From: CAZFOB01 sp964520325
GTDB lineage: Bacteria > Actinomycetota > JAICYB01
Direction of reading: 5' to 3'
DNA: 64,000 nt
Assembly: GCA_964520325.1 (NCBI GenBank)
Contig: CAZFOB010000004.1
Span: forward strand, 175,725 to 239,724
Below the pieces are notes generated by a model. The model was not told the origin of the DNA. It saw only the letters and a program-made list of their open reading frames with translations, and made no database searches. Positions 8,010-16,838 of this stretch are shown here, one piece after another (position 1 is the stretch's first letter; each line of letters opens with the position of its first letter). Both the position numbers and the translations under genes were made by a program.

Positions 8010-9566
8010 CTACAGGCCGAGCGCGGCGCCGTCGGCGCGGGGATCGGTCGCGGCGGCGTACCCGTACGGCGTGACCTCGATCGCGTGCGCATGCCCCATC
8101 GCAGAGTCATACACCCCGGCTTTGCTGACGGTGTGGCCTCGTGCGCCGAGCTCCATCAACAGATCGTGAGGGAATCGGGATTCAGCGCGCACGCTCCAGT
8201 CGGTCGGCGAGACGACCCAGCGCGGTGCATCGATCGCGTCCTGGATGTCCGCTCCGTCGTCGATGACGCGGTTCAGAAACTGGAGGTGAGTCTGCGCCTG
8301 CCCGTCGCCACCCATCGCCCCGAAGACGAGCCACGGCTCACCGTCGCGTAAGGCCATCGCCGGCATCAGCGTGTGCATGGTGCGCTTGCGCGGAGCGATG
8401 ACGTTGCAATGATCGGCGTCGAGCGAGAAGTACGCACCACGATTCTGGAGATTGATCCCCCACCCGGGCACCGTCACGCCGGACCCGAAGCCGGCGAAGT
8501 TCGACTGGATGAGGCTCACGAGCATGCCGTCGTCATCGGCCGCGCACAGATAGATCGTGCCGCCAACGGCCGGACGTCCGGGGGCCGGGGTCGTCGCGTC
8601 GGCGAGATCGAGCGCATCTCGTCGTCTCGCCGCCCACCCTTTCGAGACGAGCTCAGCGGGCGAGATGCGCATGTAGGCGATGTCGGTGATGTGTTCGTCG
8701 CGGTCGGCGAGCGCCAGCTTGGCTGCCTCGATCAGCACGTGCTGGCGTTGCGACGAGTCGGGTCCGGCGAGGTCGATGTCCTCGATGATGTTGAGGGCTT
8801 GCAGGGTGGCCAGGCCCTGCGAGTTCGGCGGCATCTCGAGGACCTCGATACCGCGATAGGTCGTGGAAAGTGGCTCCACCCAGTCGCCGGTGTGCGTCGC
8901 GAGGTCGTCTGTGGCGATGAATGCGCCGAAGCCCTGCACGGTCTCAGCGATCGCTTCGGCGATCGGCCCCCGGTAGTACGCGTCCGGACCTTGCGCGCAC
9001 AGCATCTCGATCGTCGTCGCCAGGCCGGGTTGGCGAAGAACAGTGCCCGCCTCTGCGTAGATCGAACGCCACTCGGCTCCCCAATCGGGGCTGTACGTCG
9101 TCGCGAGTCTGCGGAGGTGGGCGGTCATCGCTGTCGACAGCGGGAATCCGTCGTGCGCGTACCGCAACGCCGCCTGTGCGAGCTCGGCGAAGGTCCGGGA
9201 CCCGAATCGGTCGAGAAGGGTGAACCAGCCCTCGACGGCGCCGGGCACCGTGATGGTGTGGGGGCCGATCGTCGGCATCGTCCCATCGGTTGTGGCGGCC
9301 ACCGCATCGAGTGTTGCTGCGGCGCCGCTCCGTCCTGATCCGTTGTAGGCGTGGATCGCCTTTGCGTCCGTTGGCTGATGGACGATCGCGAAGATGTCGC
9401 CGCCGTAGCCGCACATGTACGGAGTGACCACGCCGAGGGTCAGGCTCGTTGCGATCGCCGCGTCGATGGCATTGCCGCCGTCGGCAAGGACGGCCAGTCC
9501 GGCCGCCGAGGCGAGGTAATGCGGCGAGGCGACGCATCCACTGGGGAAGCGTTTGGCCTCGCTCAC
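8010..9566 (-). CDS. ggt: Gamma-glutamyltransferase family (Ntn hydrolase)
   Basis: 518 residues. It begins ASPHYLASAAGLAVLADGGNAIDAAIATSLTLGVV, the canonical GGT N-terminal segment. The autocatalytic cleavage site and nucleophilic Thr are in GGTIYLCAADDDGMLVSLIQSN (Thr near residue 335). Further conserved blocks are NSQGLATLQALNI and HTLMPAMALRDGEPWLVFGAMGGDGQAQ. The enzyme self-cleaves into two subunits and transfers or hydrolyses gamma-glutamyl (or related acyl) groups. No clear signal peptide is present, so it may be cytosolic, like the acylase-type members. Start: GTG overlapping the stop of the 70-aa gene (GTGA); the longer frame upstream is a shadow. Confidence 0.9.
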   Translation of the reverse strand: MSEAKRFPSGCVASPHYLASAAGLAVLADGGNAIDAAIATSLTLGVVTPYMCGYGGDIFAIVHQPTDAKAIHAYNGSGRSGAAATLDAVAATTDGTMPTIGPHTITVPGAVEGWFTLLDRFGSRTFAELAQAALRYAHDGFPLSTAMTAHLRRLATTYSPDWGAEWRSIYAEAGTVLRQPGLATTIEMLCAQGPDAYYRGPIAEAIAETVQGFGAFIATDDLATHTGDWVEPLSTTYRGIEVLEMPPNSQGLATLQALNIIEDIDLAGPDSSQRQHVLIEAAKLALADRDEHITDIAYMRISPAELVSKGWAARRRDALDLADATTPAPGRPAVGGTIYLCAADDDGMLVSLIQSNFAGFGSGVTVPGWGINLQNRGAYFSLDADHCNVIAPRKRTMHTLMPAMALRDGEPWLVFGAMGGDGQAQTHLQFLNRVIDDGADIQDAIDAPRWVVSPTDWSVRAESRFPHDLLMELGARGHTVSKAGVYDSAMGHAHAIEVTPYGYAAATDPRADGAALGL

Positions 9567-9775
9567 GTGCTCGAGCTCAGGCGCTCGGCGATCGCTCTGG
9601 CTTCGTCCAGGCGCGCGCGGTCGACGAAGATCCGCGTGCCCCACTCTCCGATCAGGAAGAGCCTCGTGAGGTATCCGGCTTGCTTGTAGCTCCAGCTGAT
9701 GCCGGTCTGCTCCAGCTCACCCGCGATGGCGTTGGCAACCTCGTCCGTGAACTGACCGAGGTATGCGCTCTTCAC
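9563..9775 (-). CDS. Small protein, possibly DUF2007-like
   Basis: 70 residues (GTG start). It has a ferredoxin-like pattern, ANAIAGELEQTGISWSYKQAG followed by the strand TRIFVDRARLDEARAIAERL, similar to DUF2007 'putative signal-transducing' proteins. Family assignment is tentative. It overlaps both neighbours by GTGA (the CDF gene upstream and GGT downstream), so it is translationally coupled and very likely a real gene. Confidence 0.6.
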   Translation of the reverse strand: MKSAYLGQFTDEVANAIAGELEQTGISWSYKQAGYLTRLFLIGEWGTRIFVDRARLDEARAIAERLSSST

Positions 9776-10734
9776 GTGCTCTCCTCCTCGGGTGGGGTCG
9801 ACGAGGCCCGGGCTATGGCAGGCTCGATGTAGATCGTTGTGGCCTTGGGCACGCGTTGCCGGATGCGCGCTTCCAGTCGGTCGATCACTTCGGATACTTC
9901 GGCGAATCGCAGCTCCGGACGCAGATGGACCTTCGCGGCGACGAGTACCTCATCGGGGCCGATGTGCAGCGTGCGCATGTGGATGAGCTCCTCCAATTGA
10001 GCTTCCTCCTTGATCGCATCTTTGATGAGCGCGATGTCGGCGGGCGTTGCCGACTCGCCGATCAGGAGACTCCGAAGCTCGATCGCGAGTGTCACTGCGA
10101 TCACGCCGAGCAGGACGCCGATGGCAAGGCTTCCGAGAGCGTCGAAGCGAGGTTCGTCGCTCAACGCGGCGATCGTCACGCCCGAAAGTGCCAGCAGTAG
10201 ACCCACTAGAGCACCGAGGTCCTCGAGCAGCAGGACGGGAAGCTCGGGCGCCTTCGCGTGCCGGATGAAGGACCACCATCCGACACGACGTCCATCCGGA
10301 TTCGTCCCGCGCACGGTGTTGGCTTCGTGGATGGCCGTCCGGAAACTGAATGACTCGAGGACAACCGCGACGAGCAGCACGCCGATGGCCCATCGAAGCG
10401 ACTCGATCTCGTGAGGATGCCGAAACTTGTCGAGACCTTCGACGATCGAGAAGACCGAGCCCACCGTGAACAAGATGACCGCAACCATGAACGACCAGAA
10501 GTAGCGTTCGCGTCCGAACCCGAAGGGATGAAGGTCGGTTGCCTCGCGCCGGGAGCGTCGAACGCCGAGAAGGAGCAGCGCCTGATTGGATGTGTCGGCG
10601 ACGGAGTGGATCGCTTCCGCGAGCATCGATGCCGACCCCGTGAAGACGAACGCGACGAACTTCGCGATCGATATGCCCAGATTCGCCGTGAGTGCGGCGA
10701 TCGTTGCCTTCGTGCCGGCCCCCGCTCCAGCCAC
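9772..10734 (-). CDS. Cation diffusion facilitator (CDF) metal exporter
   Basis: 320 residues. It has the CDF hallmarks: SMLAEAIHSVADTSNQALLLLG (TM2 metal site, His and Asp), HPFGFGRERYFW (loop), LLEDLGALVGLLLAL (TM5), and a C-terminal cytoplasmic ferredoxin-like domain with LHIGPDEVLVAAKVHLRPEL. The HSxxDTSNQ and EDxxAxxG forms fit the SLC30A9/ZnT9-like branch rather than ZitB. The long acidic C-terminus ends PPEEEST. It probably exports Zn2+ or Mn2+ from the cytosol. The GTG start is 20 nt downstream of glpX, in the same operon. Confidence 0.9.
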   Translation of the reverse strand: MAGAGAGTKATIAALTANLGISIAKFVAFVFTGSASMLAEAIHSVADTSNQALLLLGVRRSRREATDLHPFGFGRERYFWSFMVAVILFTVGSVFSIVEGLDKFRHPHEIESLRWAIGVLLVAVVLESFSFRTAIHEANTVRGTNPDGRRVGWWSFIRHAKAPELPVLLLEDLGALVGLLLALSGVTIAALSDEPRFDALGSLAIGVLLGVIAVTLAIELRSLLIGESATPADIALIKDAIKEEAQLEELIHMRTLHIGPDEVLVAAKVHLRPELRFAEVSEVIDRLEARIRQRVPKATTIYIEPAIARASSTPPEEEST

Positions 10735-10754
10735 GTGTTTAGCCGGCCACGTCT

Positions 10755-11759
10755 CTAGTTGGAGTAACGAGCGCCGGAGACCACGTTGAGCTTCTCGAGG
10801 CGGTGCTCCGCTTCGACGTAGCGGATCGTCCCGGACCGCGAGCGCATGACCATCGAGTGGGTGAACGCCTGACCGGGTGCGTACCGAACGCCATGCAGGA
10901 GTCGTCCGTCGGTAACGCCCGTTGCCGCGAAGAAGACGTTGTCGGAAGCTGCGAGATCGTTCGCCGTCAGGATCCGGTCGAGGTCGTAGCCGGCGTCCTT
11001 CGCGCGAGAGCGTTCGTCATCGTTTCGGGGCCAGAGGCGGCCGAACATGAACCCACCGAGGCATTTCACCGCGCACGCGGAGATGACGCCTTCTGGCGTG
11101 CCGCCGATGCCCATCAGCAGATGGACGCCGGTTTCCGTCCGGGCGGCGTTGATCGAGCCGGCGACGTCCCCGTCGGTGATGAGATACACACGCGCGCCCG
11201 CACTACGAACGGAGGCGATCAGCTTCTCGTGGCGCGGACGGTCGAGGATCGTCACTCCGATCTCGGCCGGCTTGAGCCCGAGCGCTTTCGCGACGCGCGA
11301 GATGTTCTCCTCGGGAGGCGCGTCGAGGTCGACGGATTCAGCGGCTTCGGGTCCGCAGACGAGCTTGTCCATGTACACGCACGGCCCTGGGTCGAACATC
11401 GTTCCGCGCTCGGCGACCGCAACGACGGCCAAGGCGTTGCCCTGTCCGCGCGACGTGAGTCCGGTTCCGTCAACCGGATCGACGGCGAGGTCGACCTCCG
11501 GACCGTTGCCGTCGCCGACGTGCTCGCCGTTGTAGAGCATCGGCGCTTCGTCCTTCTCGCCTTCACCGATCACCACGACACCGTTCACGCTGATGGTCGA
11601 GAGCATGTGGCGCATCGCGTCCACCGCGGCTTGGTCGGCTGCTTCCTTGTCGCCACGGCCGATCCACCGTCCGGCCCCGAGTGCGGCGGCTTCGGTCACG
11701 CGGACGAGCTCCATCGCGAGGTTGCGATCCGGGGTGTCGTTTGCGTTCTGATCGCTCAC
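10755..11759 (-). CDS. glpX: Fructose-1,6-bisphosphatase class II (GlpX)
   Basis: 334 residues. It contains VVVIGEGEKDEAPMLYNGE (metal and substrate site), VDLAVDPVDGTGLTSRG (the DPVDGT lithium-sensitive phosphatase motif), GSINAARTETGVHLLMGIGGTPEGVI and CLGGFMFGRLWPR. All match GlpX-type FBPases, the standard gluconeogenic FBPase of actinobacteria. It hydrolyses fructose-1,6-bisphosphate to fructose-6-phosphate. GTG start with a GGAGG ribosome-binding site 7 nt upstream. It heads the run into CDF, orf70, GGT and DMT. Confidence 0.95.
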   Translation of the reverse strand: MSDQNANDTPDRNLAMELVRVTEAAALGAGRWIGRGDKEAADQAAVDAMRHMLSTISVNGVVVIGEGEKDEAPMLYNGEHVGDGNGPEVDLAVDPVDGTGLTSRGQGNALAVVAVAERGTMFDPGPCVYMDKLVCGPEAAESVDLDAPPEENISRVAKALGLKPAEIGVTILDRPRHEKLIASVRSAGARVYLITDGDVAGSINAARTETGVHLLMGIGGTPEGVISACAVKCLGGFMFGRLWPRNDDERSRAKDAGYDLDRILTANDLAASDNVFFAATGVTDGRLLHGVRYAPGQAFTHSMVMRSRSGTIRYVEAEHRLEKLNVVSGARYSN

Positions 11760-11789
11760 TACGGTTCCTCCTTCATGACTTGGCTCTGA

Positions 11790-12059
11790 CTACTTCGTGT
11801 CACCGCGACCGTTGAGGCCGGGGAACACCCGACCCCCGAGCGGCATCCGCGCCGACAGCGCCCATCTCCGGTGCTCCGGGAGGAAACGGGCAACGTCGGT
11901 CAGTCCCACACGTTGGTGGGTCCAGCCCTGCAAGCGCCACATGGCCGGACGGGCGAGATCCGCCTCGCGCCGAAGCGTCTCGCGAACGGCGACGAGGATC
12001 GCGTCGCGTTCCTGTGAGGACGGCTCTGGCGAAACGTGTACGTCGAAGTGGTCAGCCAC
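11790..12059 (-). CDS. Small protein, possibly acyl-CoA carboxylase epsilon-like
   Basis: 89 residues. The segment PEPSSQERDAILVAVRETLRREA, followed by a Trp-containing linker (PAMWRLQGW) and an Arg-rich tail, resembles the short AccE/PccE epsilon subunits (GNPxxEElAALxAVL...W). It is not next to a carboxylase beta gene, so this is a weak assignment. Start: GTG at 12059, placed 6 nt after a TACCCT hexamer with no ribosome-binding site. The longer open frame upstream is a shadow of the next gene. Confidence 0.55.
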   Translation of the reverse strand: MADHFDVHVSPEPSSQERDAILVAVRETLRREADLARPAMWRLQGWTHQRVGLTDVARFLPEHRRWALSARMPLGGRVFPGLNGRGDTK

Positions 12060-12065
12060 GTAAGC

Positions 12066-12071
12066 AGGGTA
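12066..12071 (-). promoter_or_regulatory. Candidate -10 (TACCCT), leaderless start at 12059
   Basis: On the minus strand TACCCT is followed by 6 nt and then GTG. No Shine-Dalgarno sequence is present. Confidence 0.45.
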
Positions 12072-12075
12072 GTAC

Positions 12076-12936
12076 CTAGGCCTTGAGCAGGCCTCGCGCA
12101 CGTGCCGTACGCCGTGCGAACACTGCTCCGGCACCACACATCCCAGCCAGGGGGACGAGGATCGCAACGCGCCACCACGGGCGCTTCGTCGCGTCACCGT
12201 CGTCCTCGTCGCCAGCGACCGTCGGCAGGTTTTCCGTATCAGGCGCAACCGTCTGCACGGCGACGGGAGGAGGAGACGATCCTGCGCCGTCGGGTCGTGG
12301 GTCGGTTGGGCCGACGACCGCGGGAGGTTGTGCGTCGGGCGTCGGCTCGGCCCCCGCCTGGTCGGACGGCGGCGCGGTCGGGGCGGGAGGTTCAGGAGCG
12401 GTTGCGATCAGCCTCGCTTCCGAGAAGACGAGTTGGTACGGGATCGGCGCCCCTTGGGTGTCCGCGTGGGACATCGGGACGAGCACGATCGATGCGGTTC
12501 CCACCGTCAACAACGACTCGATGTCACCGGACCACTCGCCACTGAAGTTGCGCGACAGCGGCGCGTTCCGCGCGCAATTCGGCGCGGGAGCGTCCTGCCA
12601 TGCGCCCGGGTTGGCGGGCGTCCAAGCGTCCGTCGTGGTACAGGCGACGACAGCTGCGACCTCGGCTCCCGCGGCGCTTGACTCGGTCAGCTCGAGCAAG
12701 GCCGATGTGAGTTGCACGGAGTCGACCTTGATCCGCAACGCCGCCTGGCTCAATGGCCCCGCCGGTGAGAGCGAGAGCTCGAATCCGCCCTCGGGGAGCT
12801 CGGCCGCTCCCGGACGCTGTGACCACCACCCGATCGCCGTGACCGCCGCGCCCGCCGCAGATACCGATGTCATCGGCAGGACCCACAAGCCGCATGCGAC
12901 AAGGCCGAGCACCCTGCCGAGACGTCTCGTCATCAT
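12076..12936 (-). CDS. Surface-anchored protein of the LIV locus, unknown function
   Basis: 286 residues. A signal peptide (LGRVLGLVACGLWVLPMTSVSAAGA, ~5-30) precedes a beta-rich extracellular domain of ~170 residues with two Cys (VVACTTTD and APNCARN) that could form a disulphide. A Pro/Ala-rich stalk (APEPPAPTAPPSDQAGAEPT) follows, then a C-terminal membrane helix (VAILVPLAGMCGAGAVF) with a basic tail. This is the layout of a wall-spanning actinobacterial surface protein. The start overlaps the stop of the transporter fusion (ATGA), so it is co-transcribed with it. It may shape or receptor-couple the uptake system; no homologue recognised. Confidence 0.65.
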   Translation of the reverse strand: MMTRRLGRVLGLVACGLWVLPMTSVSAAGAAVTAIGWWSQRPGAAELPEGGFELSLSPAGPLSQAALRIKVDSVQLTSALLELTESSAAGAEVAAVVACTTTDAWTPANPGAWQDAPAPNCARNAPLSRNFSGEWSGDIESLLTVGTASIVLVPMSHADTQGAPIPYQLVFSEARLIATAPEPPAPTAPPSDQAGAEPTPDAQPPAVVGPTDPRPDGAGSSPPPVAVQTVAPDTENLPTVAGDEDDGDATKRPWWRVAILVPLAGMCGAGAVFARRTARARGLLKA

Positions 12937-15900
12937 TTGGTCGCAGCTTTTGACCGTCGTGTGCGCGAACGCCCACCGTTGCGCCGTGCGCCGGCCGCAC
13001 GCCTTCCCGACCGCCGGATGACAGCTTCCGACGAACCGAGGTAGCCCGCGACGACGGCCGGGTCGTGGATCACCTCGTCGGGATCGCCCCGTGCGAGGAC
13101 GCGACCGAGCTCGAGAGCGATGAGCTCGTCCGATACCGCCGTGACGAGCGGGATGTCGTGCTCGATCACGATGAGTGCTGCGCCCGTCTGGTCCCTGATG
13201 TCGACCAGGACCGGCGCAAGTGCCTCCGTCTCGCGTTGCGCAAGACCGGAGGACGGCTCGTCCAGCAGCAGCACCTTCGGGTCGTGCGCCAGCGCGCATG
13301 CGATGTCCACGACCCGGCGCGTCCCCGTCGACAGCTCGCCGACGAATTTATCGGCGAAGGCCTCGAGGTTGAGTTGCTCGATCAAGCGCTCGACCTCCTG
13401 CGCGACCTCACGCTCTGATACGCGCACCGCCGGCGAGATCACGAATGCTGCGATCGGGTCCCGCACCTTCACGTGCCGGTCGAGAGCCGTGGCGATCGCC
13501 TGCCTGACCGTCATCGCCGGGAATAGCCGCGCGTCTTGGAACGACCGTCCCAGGCCGAGTGTGGCCCGCTCGTCCGCGGACGCTTCCGTGACATCGACAC
13601 CGTCGAGTGAGATCCGTCCGGACGTGGGCTGCACGAAGCCGGAGATCATGTCGAACACGGTGGTCTTGCCGGCGCCGTTCGGTCCGATGATCCCGAGGAT
13701 CTGACCCTCGCGGACATCGAGCGAGACCTCGTCTACAGCCCGGATCCCTCCGAAGCTCACAGCGAGATCCGTCGTCGACAGGGCAACCCCGTGCTTTCTG
13801 CCGCACGTGTGACACTCGGCGATGAACGCTTCCTTCTTCACGCCGGCCAGGGTCGAGCTTCGGCGGGCCTTGTCGCTGAGGAAGACCGCCCGGAGCAGGT
13901 CCGGCCGTTTGAGGAGCTCCGCCGTCGGGCCCTGGAACCGTACCTCGCCCTTCTCGAGGAAGACGGCGCGCTCCGCGAGCGTGACGGCGATGTTGACGGA
14001 CTGCTCGACGAGCACGATCGACGTCCCGTTCGCATGGATCGCCCGGACGATGTCGAGCAGTCGCTCGACGATCAACGGAGCCAGCCCAAGGGACAGCTCG
14101 TCGATCATCAGGATCTTCGGGCGCGCAAGGAACACCTGGCTGAGTGTGAGCATCTGCTGCTCGCCGCCGGAAAGATTCCCGGCCCTTTGGCCCATCCGGT
14201 CGCGGAGCACGGGGAAGTACCCCAGCACCTGCTCGGTTGCCTCCCGTACGTAGTCGGCGTCCTTCCTGTAGAGCCACGCAGCAAGCCTGAGGTTCTCTTC
14301 GACGGTGAGGGTGGGGAACACCCCTCGCGAGCCGGGCATGAGCACGATGCCCTGCTTGACCGTCTCGTTCGGCCCGTCCTTCGTGATGTCTCGGTCGCCG
14401 AAGGTGATGGTTCCGCCGACCGGAGTGACGAGACCGCTTATGGCCGAGAGCAACGTCGATTTGCCGGCGCCGTTCGTGCCCAGCAGCGCCACGATCTCAC
14501 CGTCCTCCACGTGGAAGTCGATGCCGAACAGAACCTGCGCTTTCCCGTAGGCCACATCCAGGTTCTCGACCCGCAGCAGTGCGGCGGCCGTCGGTGCTCG
14601 CCGTTGACCGACGGCCCGTGTGGACTGCGTGGATCCGGTGTCGTCGGAGACGACCCGCACGTCGGCAAGCAGACTCGGCACGACGATGTCCCGGCGCCGA
14701 GCCACCCGCCGCAGCAACGTGTCGCGAACGCCATAGAGGAGCCCGCCGAACCCAGACGGGAGGACGAGCAAGATGAACAGCACGCCGATGCCGGACGCGA
14801 ACAGGCGCGTCTCCGCCGCGCGCGAGAACGGGGAGAACTCGATGATCGTCTGGTACGCGGCGCCGAACAACGCCCCGGGGATCGACCCAAGGCCCCCGAT
14901 GACGGCGACGCTGAAGATGCGGAGGTTGCCTTGCGACTCGAGCACGGTTCTCGTGAGGCCATGCTGGTGGAAGAAGAACACCCCACCGGCCAGGCCGGCG
15001 ATGAATCCCGATAGTCCGAAAGCCGTGAGCTGCGTACGCACGGGGCTGATGCCGTAAGACTGAGCCGCTCGTGAGTTGTCACGCGACGCGACGAGCGCGC
15101 GTCCGGTGCGGCTATGACGGAGCGACCACACGGACGCGACGACCAGTACCGCGGCAGCGAGCACGAAGTAGTAGAAGGTGTACTCCGACTCAAGGTCGAA
15201 CTTGTCGAACAGCACGGGACGGACGACTCGGAACGACTCGTCGGGGACGAGCCACGGGAAGAACTCCTCGTTGATGAAGAATGTTCCCGTCGCGATCGCG
15301 AACGCGAGCGTCGTGACGGCGAGGTAGAGCCCGCGGATCCGTATCGCGGGAACCCCGATGACGACTGCAACGAGGGCGCCGACGAGTCCCGCGACGAACA
15401 GACAGACGAGGAGGGACTTGCCCTGCTGGGCGAGCGCCCCGGCGACCGACATCCCGAAGGCGACGAAGGCGAGCTGACCGAGGCTGATCTGCCCGGCCCA
15501 TCCGGTAAGCACAACCAGAGACATCAGGATCATCGAGGAGATGAGTCCTGCCCCGAAGAGGTTGACGGTCCCCTGATCCATCGCGAGCGGCACGAAGAGC
15601 AAGAACCCGAGCACGGCGACGGATCCGGCGATCACGCTCCAACGAACGACGGGAATCTTCGCGAGCTCCTTCGGGATCGGACGCACCTCACGGATCGCCT
15701 CCCACGTCGAGATCCCGGCCTCCTCGGCGCGCGAGACGAAAGCGGCGACGCCCCCGAAGAAGCGGCTCTGCTGCACGAGCAGGGTGGCCAGGATGATGCC
15801 GAACAGAACGGCGTTGACGATGATCGTGCGCCCCGTCACGAAGAGCATCGCGTGCTGAATCATCCCGAGCGCCATCGCGGCCCCGAACGTCACGGGGAGG

Positions 15901-16754
15901 CTCTGCATACGTCCGATCAACGCGGCTGCGAGCGCCAAGAGCAGCAGGCCCGGCCCGAGGACCGACCCGAGCGACACACCTTGGATCGGCATGCGCAGCA
16001 AGACCCCGAGCCCGGACAAGCCGGCGGCCATGATCCAGACGAGGAGACCGATGCGTTTAACGGGGATCCCGAGCAGCGCCGCCCGGTCGGCGGATTCAGC
16101 GGAAGCGCGTACGGCGATCCCGATGTCGGTGTACCGGAAGAATGCGGCCATCCCGAGCCCGACGATCGGGACGACGATCAGGATGAGGATGTGGCCCGCG
16201 TTGAACGTCACCGGTGCCCATTCGAAGTGGAAGTTGAAGGGGAGCGGAGGCTCCGGAACGATGTCGAAGTCGAAGAGCGAAGGCAGAGCGAGCTCTCCGG
16301 CCGCGAAGATCTGCTGAAGTCCGATCGTGGCGACCGTGAGGATCAGCCGCGGCGCTTTCGCGAAACGACGGATGACCGTGATCTCCGTCACTCCTCCGAG
16401 GACGACTGCGGCGATCAGTCCGACGAGCGCGGCGGGCAGGTACGGCCAGTCCGGCCCGACGATCAGAGACGCGGCGAGGACCGCCGCGAGGCCCCCGATG
16501 TCACCCTGCGCGAAGTTGATGATCCGGTTCGCCCTATACACCAGCACGAGCCCGACGGCGACGAGTGCCGAGAGCGACCCGAGCACCAGCCCGAGGAAAA
16601 GCACCGAGATCGGCGCGGGGTAGATGATGAACACGAAAACGAAGAGGACGAGCGCGACGAGGCCGACCTTCAGCCCGAAGCGGTTCTCGGGATCTTCACG
16701 GAGACGTTCGACGATGCTCAACGCAGCCTCGCGGCCGGACGCAACCTCACTCAC
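12933..16754 (-). CDS. Single-chain LIV-type ABC transporter (LivH-LivM-LivF-LivG fusion)
   Basis: 1273 residues in one uninterrupted frame containing the whole membrane/ATPase part of a branched-chain-amino-acid-type importer. Order: LivH-like permease (~30-340, VYRANRIINFAQGDIGG); LivM-like permease (~375-690, TGWAGQISLGQLAFVAFG and the EAA-like loop ASRDNSRAAQSYGIS); LivF-like ATPase (~725-960, Walker A GTNGAGKS near 760, LSGGEQQ near 861, LMIDELS Walker B); a short linker with CHTCGRKHG near 981; LivG-like ATPase (~990-1235, GPNGAGKT near 1025, LSTGTRR, LLLDEPSSGLAQRE). A basic tail ends the chain. The permeases and ATPases normally come from four genes. Start GTG at 16754; upstream in-frame sequence lies in the divergent promoter region. 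The binding-protein gene is divergent at 16839. Substrate class (amino acid, urea, amide) unknown. Confidence 0.9.
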   Translation of the reverse strand: MSEVASGREAALSIVERLREDPENRFGLKVGLVALVLFVFVFIIYPAPISVLFLGLVLGSLSALVAVGLVLVYRANRIINFAQGDIGGLAAVLAASLIVGPDWPYLPAALVGLIAAVVLGGVTEITVIRRFAKAPRLILTVATIGLQQIFAAGELALPSLFDFDIVPEPPLPFNFHFEWAPVTFNAGHILILIVVPIVGLGMAAFFRYTDIGIAVRASAESADRAALLGIPVKRIGLLVWIMAAGLSGLGVLLRMPIQGVSLGSVLGPGLLLLALAAALIGRMQSLPVTFGAAMALGMIQHAMLFVTGRTIIVNAVLFGIILATLLVQQSRFFGGVAAFVSRAEEAGISTWEAIREVRPIPKELAKIPVVRWSVIAGSVAVLGFLLFVPLAMDQGTVNLFGAGLISSMILMSLVVLTGWAGQISLGQLAFVAFGMSVAGALAQQGKSLLVCLFVAGLVGALVAVVIGVPAIRIRGLYLAVTTLAFAIATGTFFINEEFFPWLVPDESFRVVRPVLFDKFDLESEYTFYYFVLAAAVLVVASVWSLRHSRTGRALVASRDNSRAAQSYGISPVRTQLTAFGLSGFIAGLAGGVFFFHQHGLTRTVLESQGNLRIFSVAVIGGLGSIPGALFGAAYQTIIEFSPFSRAAETRLFASGIGVLFILLVLPSGFGGLLYGVRDTLLRRVARRRDIVVPSLLADVRVVSDDTGSTQSTRAVGQRRAPTAAALLRVENLDVAYGKAQVLFGIDFHVEDGEIVALLGTNGAGKSTLLSAISGLVTPVGGTITFGDRDITKDGPNETVKQGIVLMPGSRGVFPTLTVEENLRLAAWLYRKDADYVREATEQVLGYFPVLRDRMGQRAGNLSGGEQQMLTLSQVFLARPKILMIDELSLGLAPLIVERLLDIVRAIHANGTSIVLVEQSVNIAVTLAERAVFLEKGEVRFQGPTAELLKRPDLLRAVFLSDKARRSSTLAGVKKEAFIAECHTCGRKHGVALSTTDLAVSFGGIRAVDEVSLDVREGQILGIIGPNGAGKTTVFDMISGFVQPTSGRISLDGVDVTEASADERATLGLGRSFQDARLFPAMTVRQAIATALDRHVKVRDPIAAFVISPAVRVSEREVAQEVERLIEQLNLEAFADKFVGELSTGTRRVVDIACALAHDPKVLLLDEPSSGLAQRETEALAPVLVDIRDQTGAALIVIEHDIPLVTAVSDELIALELGRVLARGDPDEVIHDPAVVAGYLGSSEAVIRRSGRRAAGARRNGGRSRTRRSKAATK

Positions 16755-16795
16755 GAACGCCCGTCTCCCGGTCGGTCCTTGATGTGCAAAGTTGG

Positions 16796-16805
16796 AGGCT
16801 ATCGT
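16796..16805. promoter_or_regulatory. Candidate overlapping divergent -10 elements
   Basis: TAGCCT on the minus strand (16801-16796) and TATCGT on the plus strand (16800-16805) overlap in the 84-bp gap between the transporter fusion and its binding protein. They would give leaders of about 35 and 27 nt. Speculative. Confidence 0.25.
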
Positions 16806-16838
16806 GACCAATGGAACACCGGTGAGGGAGCTTCGTAG

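Noticed and set aside
15114..16838. 574-aa open frame on the plus strand opposite the LIV fusion
   Set aside because: Antisense to clear LivH/LivM codons; composition is Arg/Asp/Glu-rich low-complexity typical of a high-GC shadow frame; no domain pattern.
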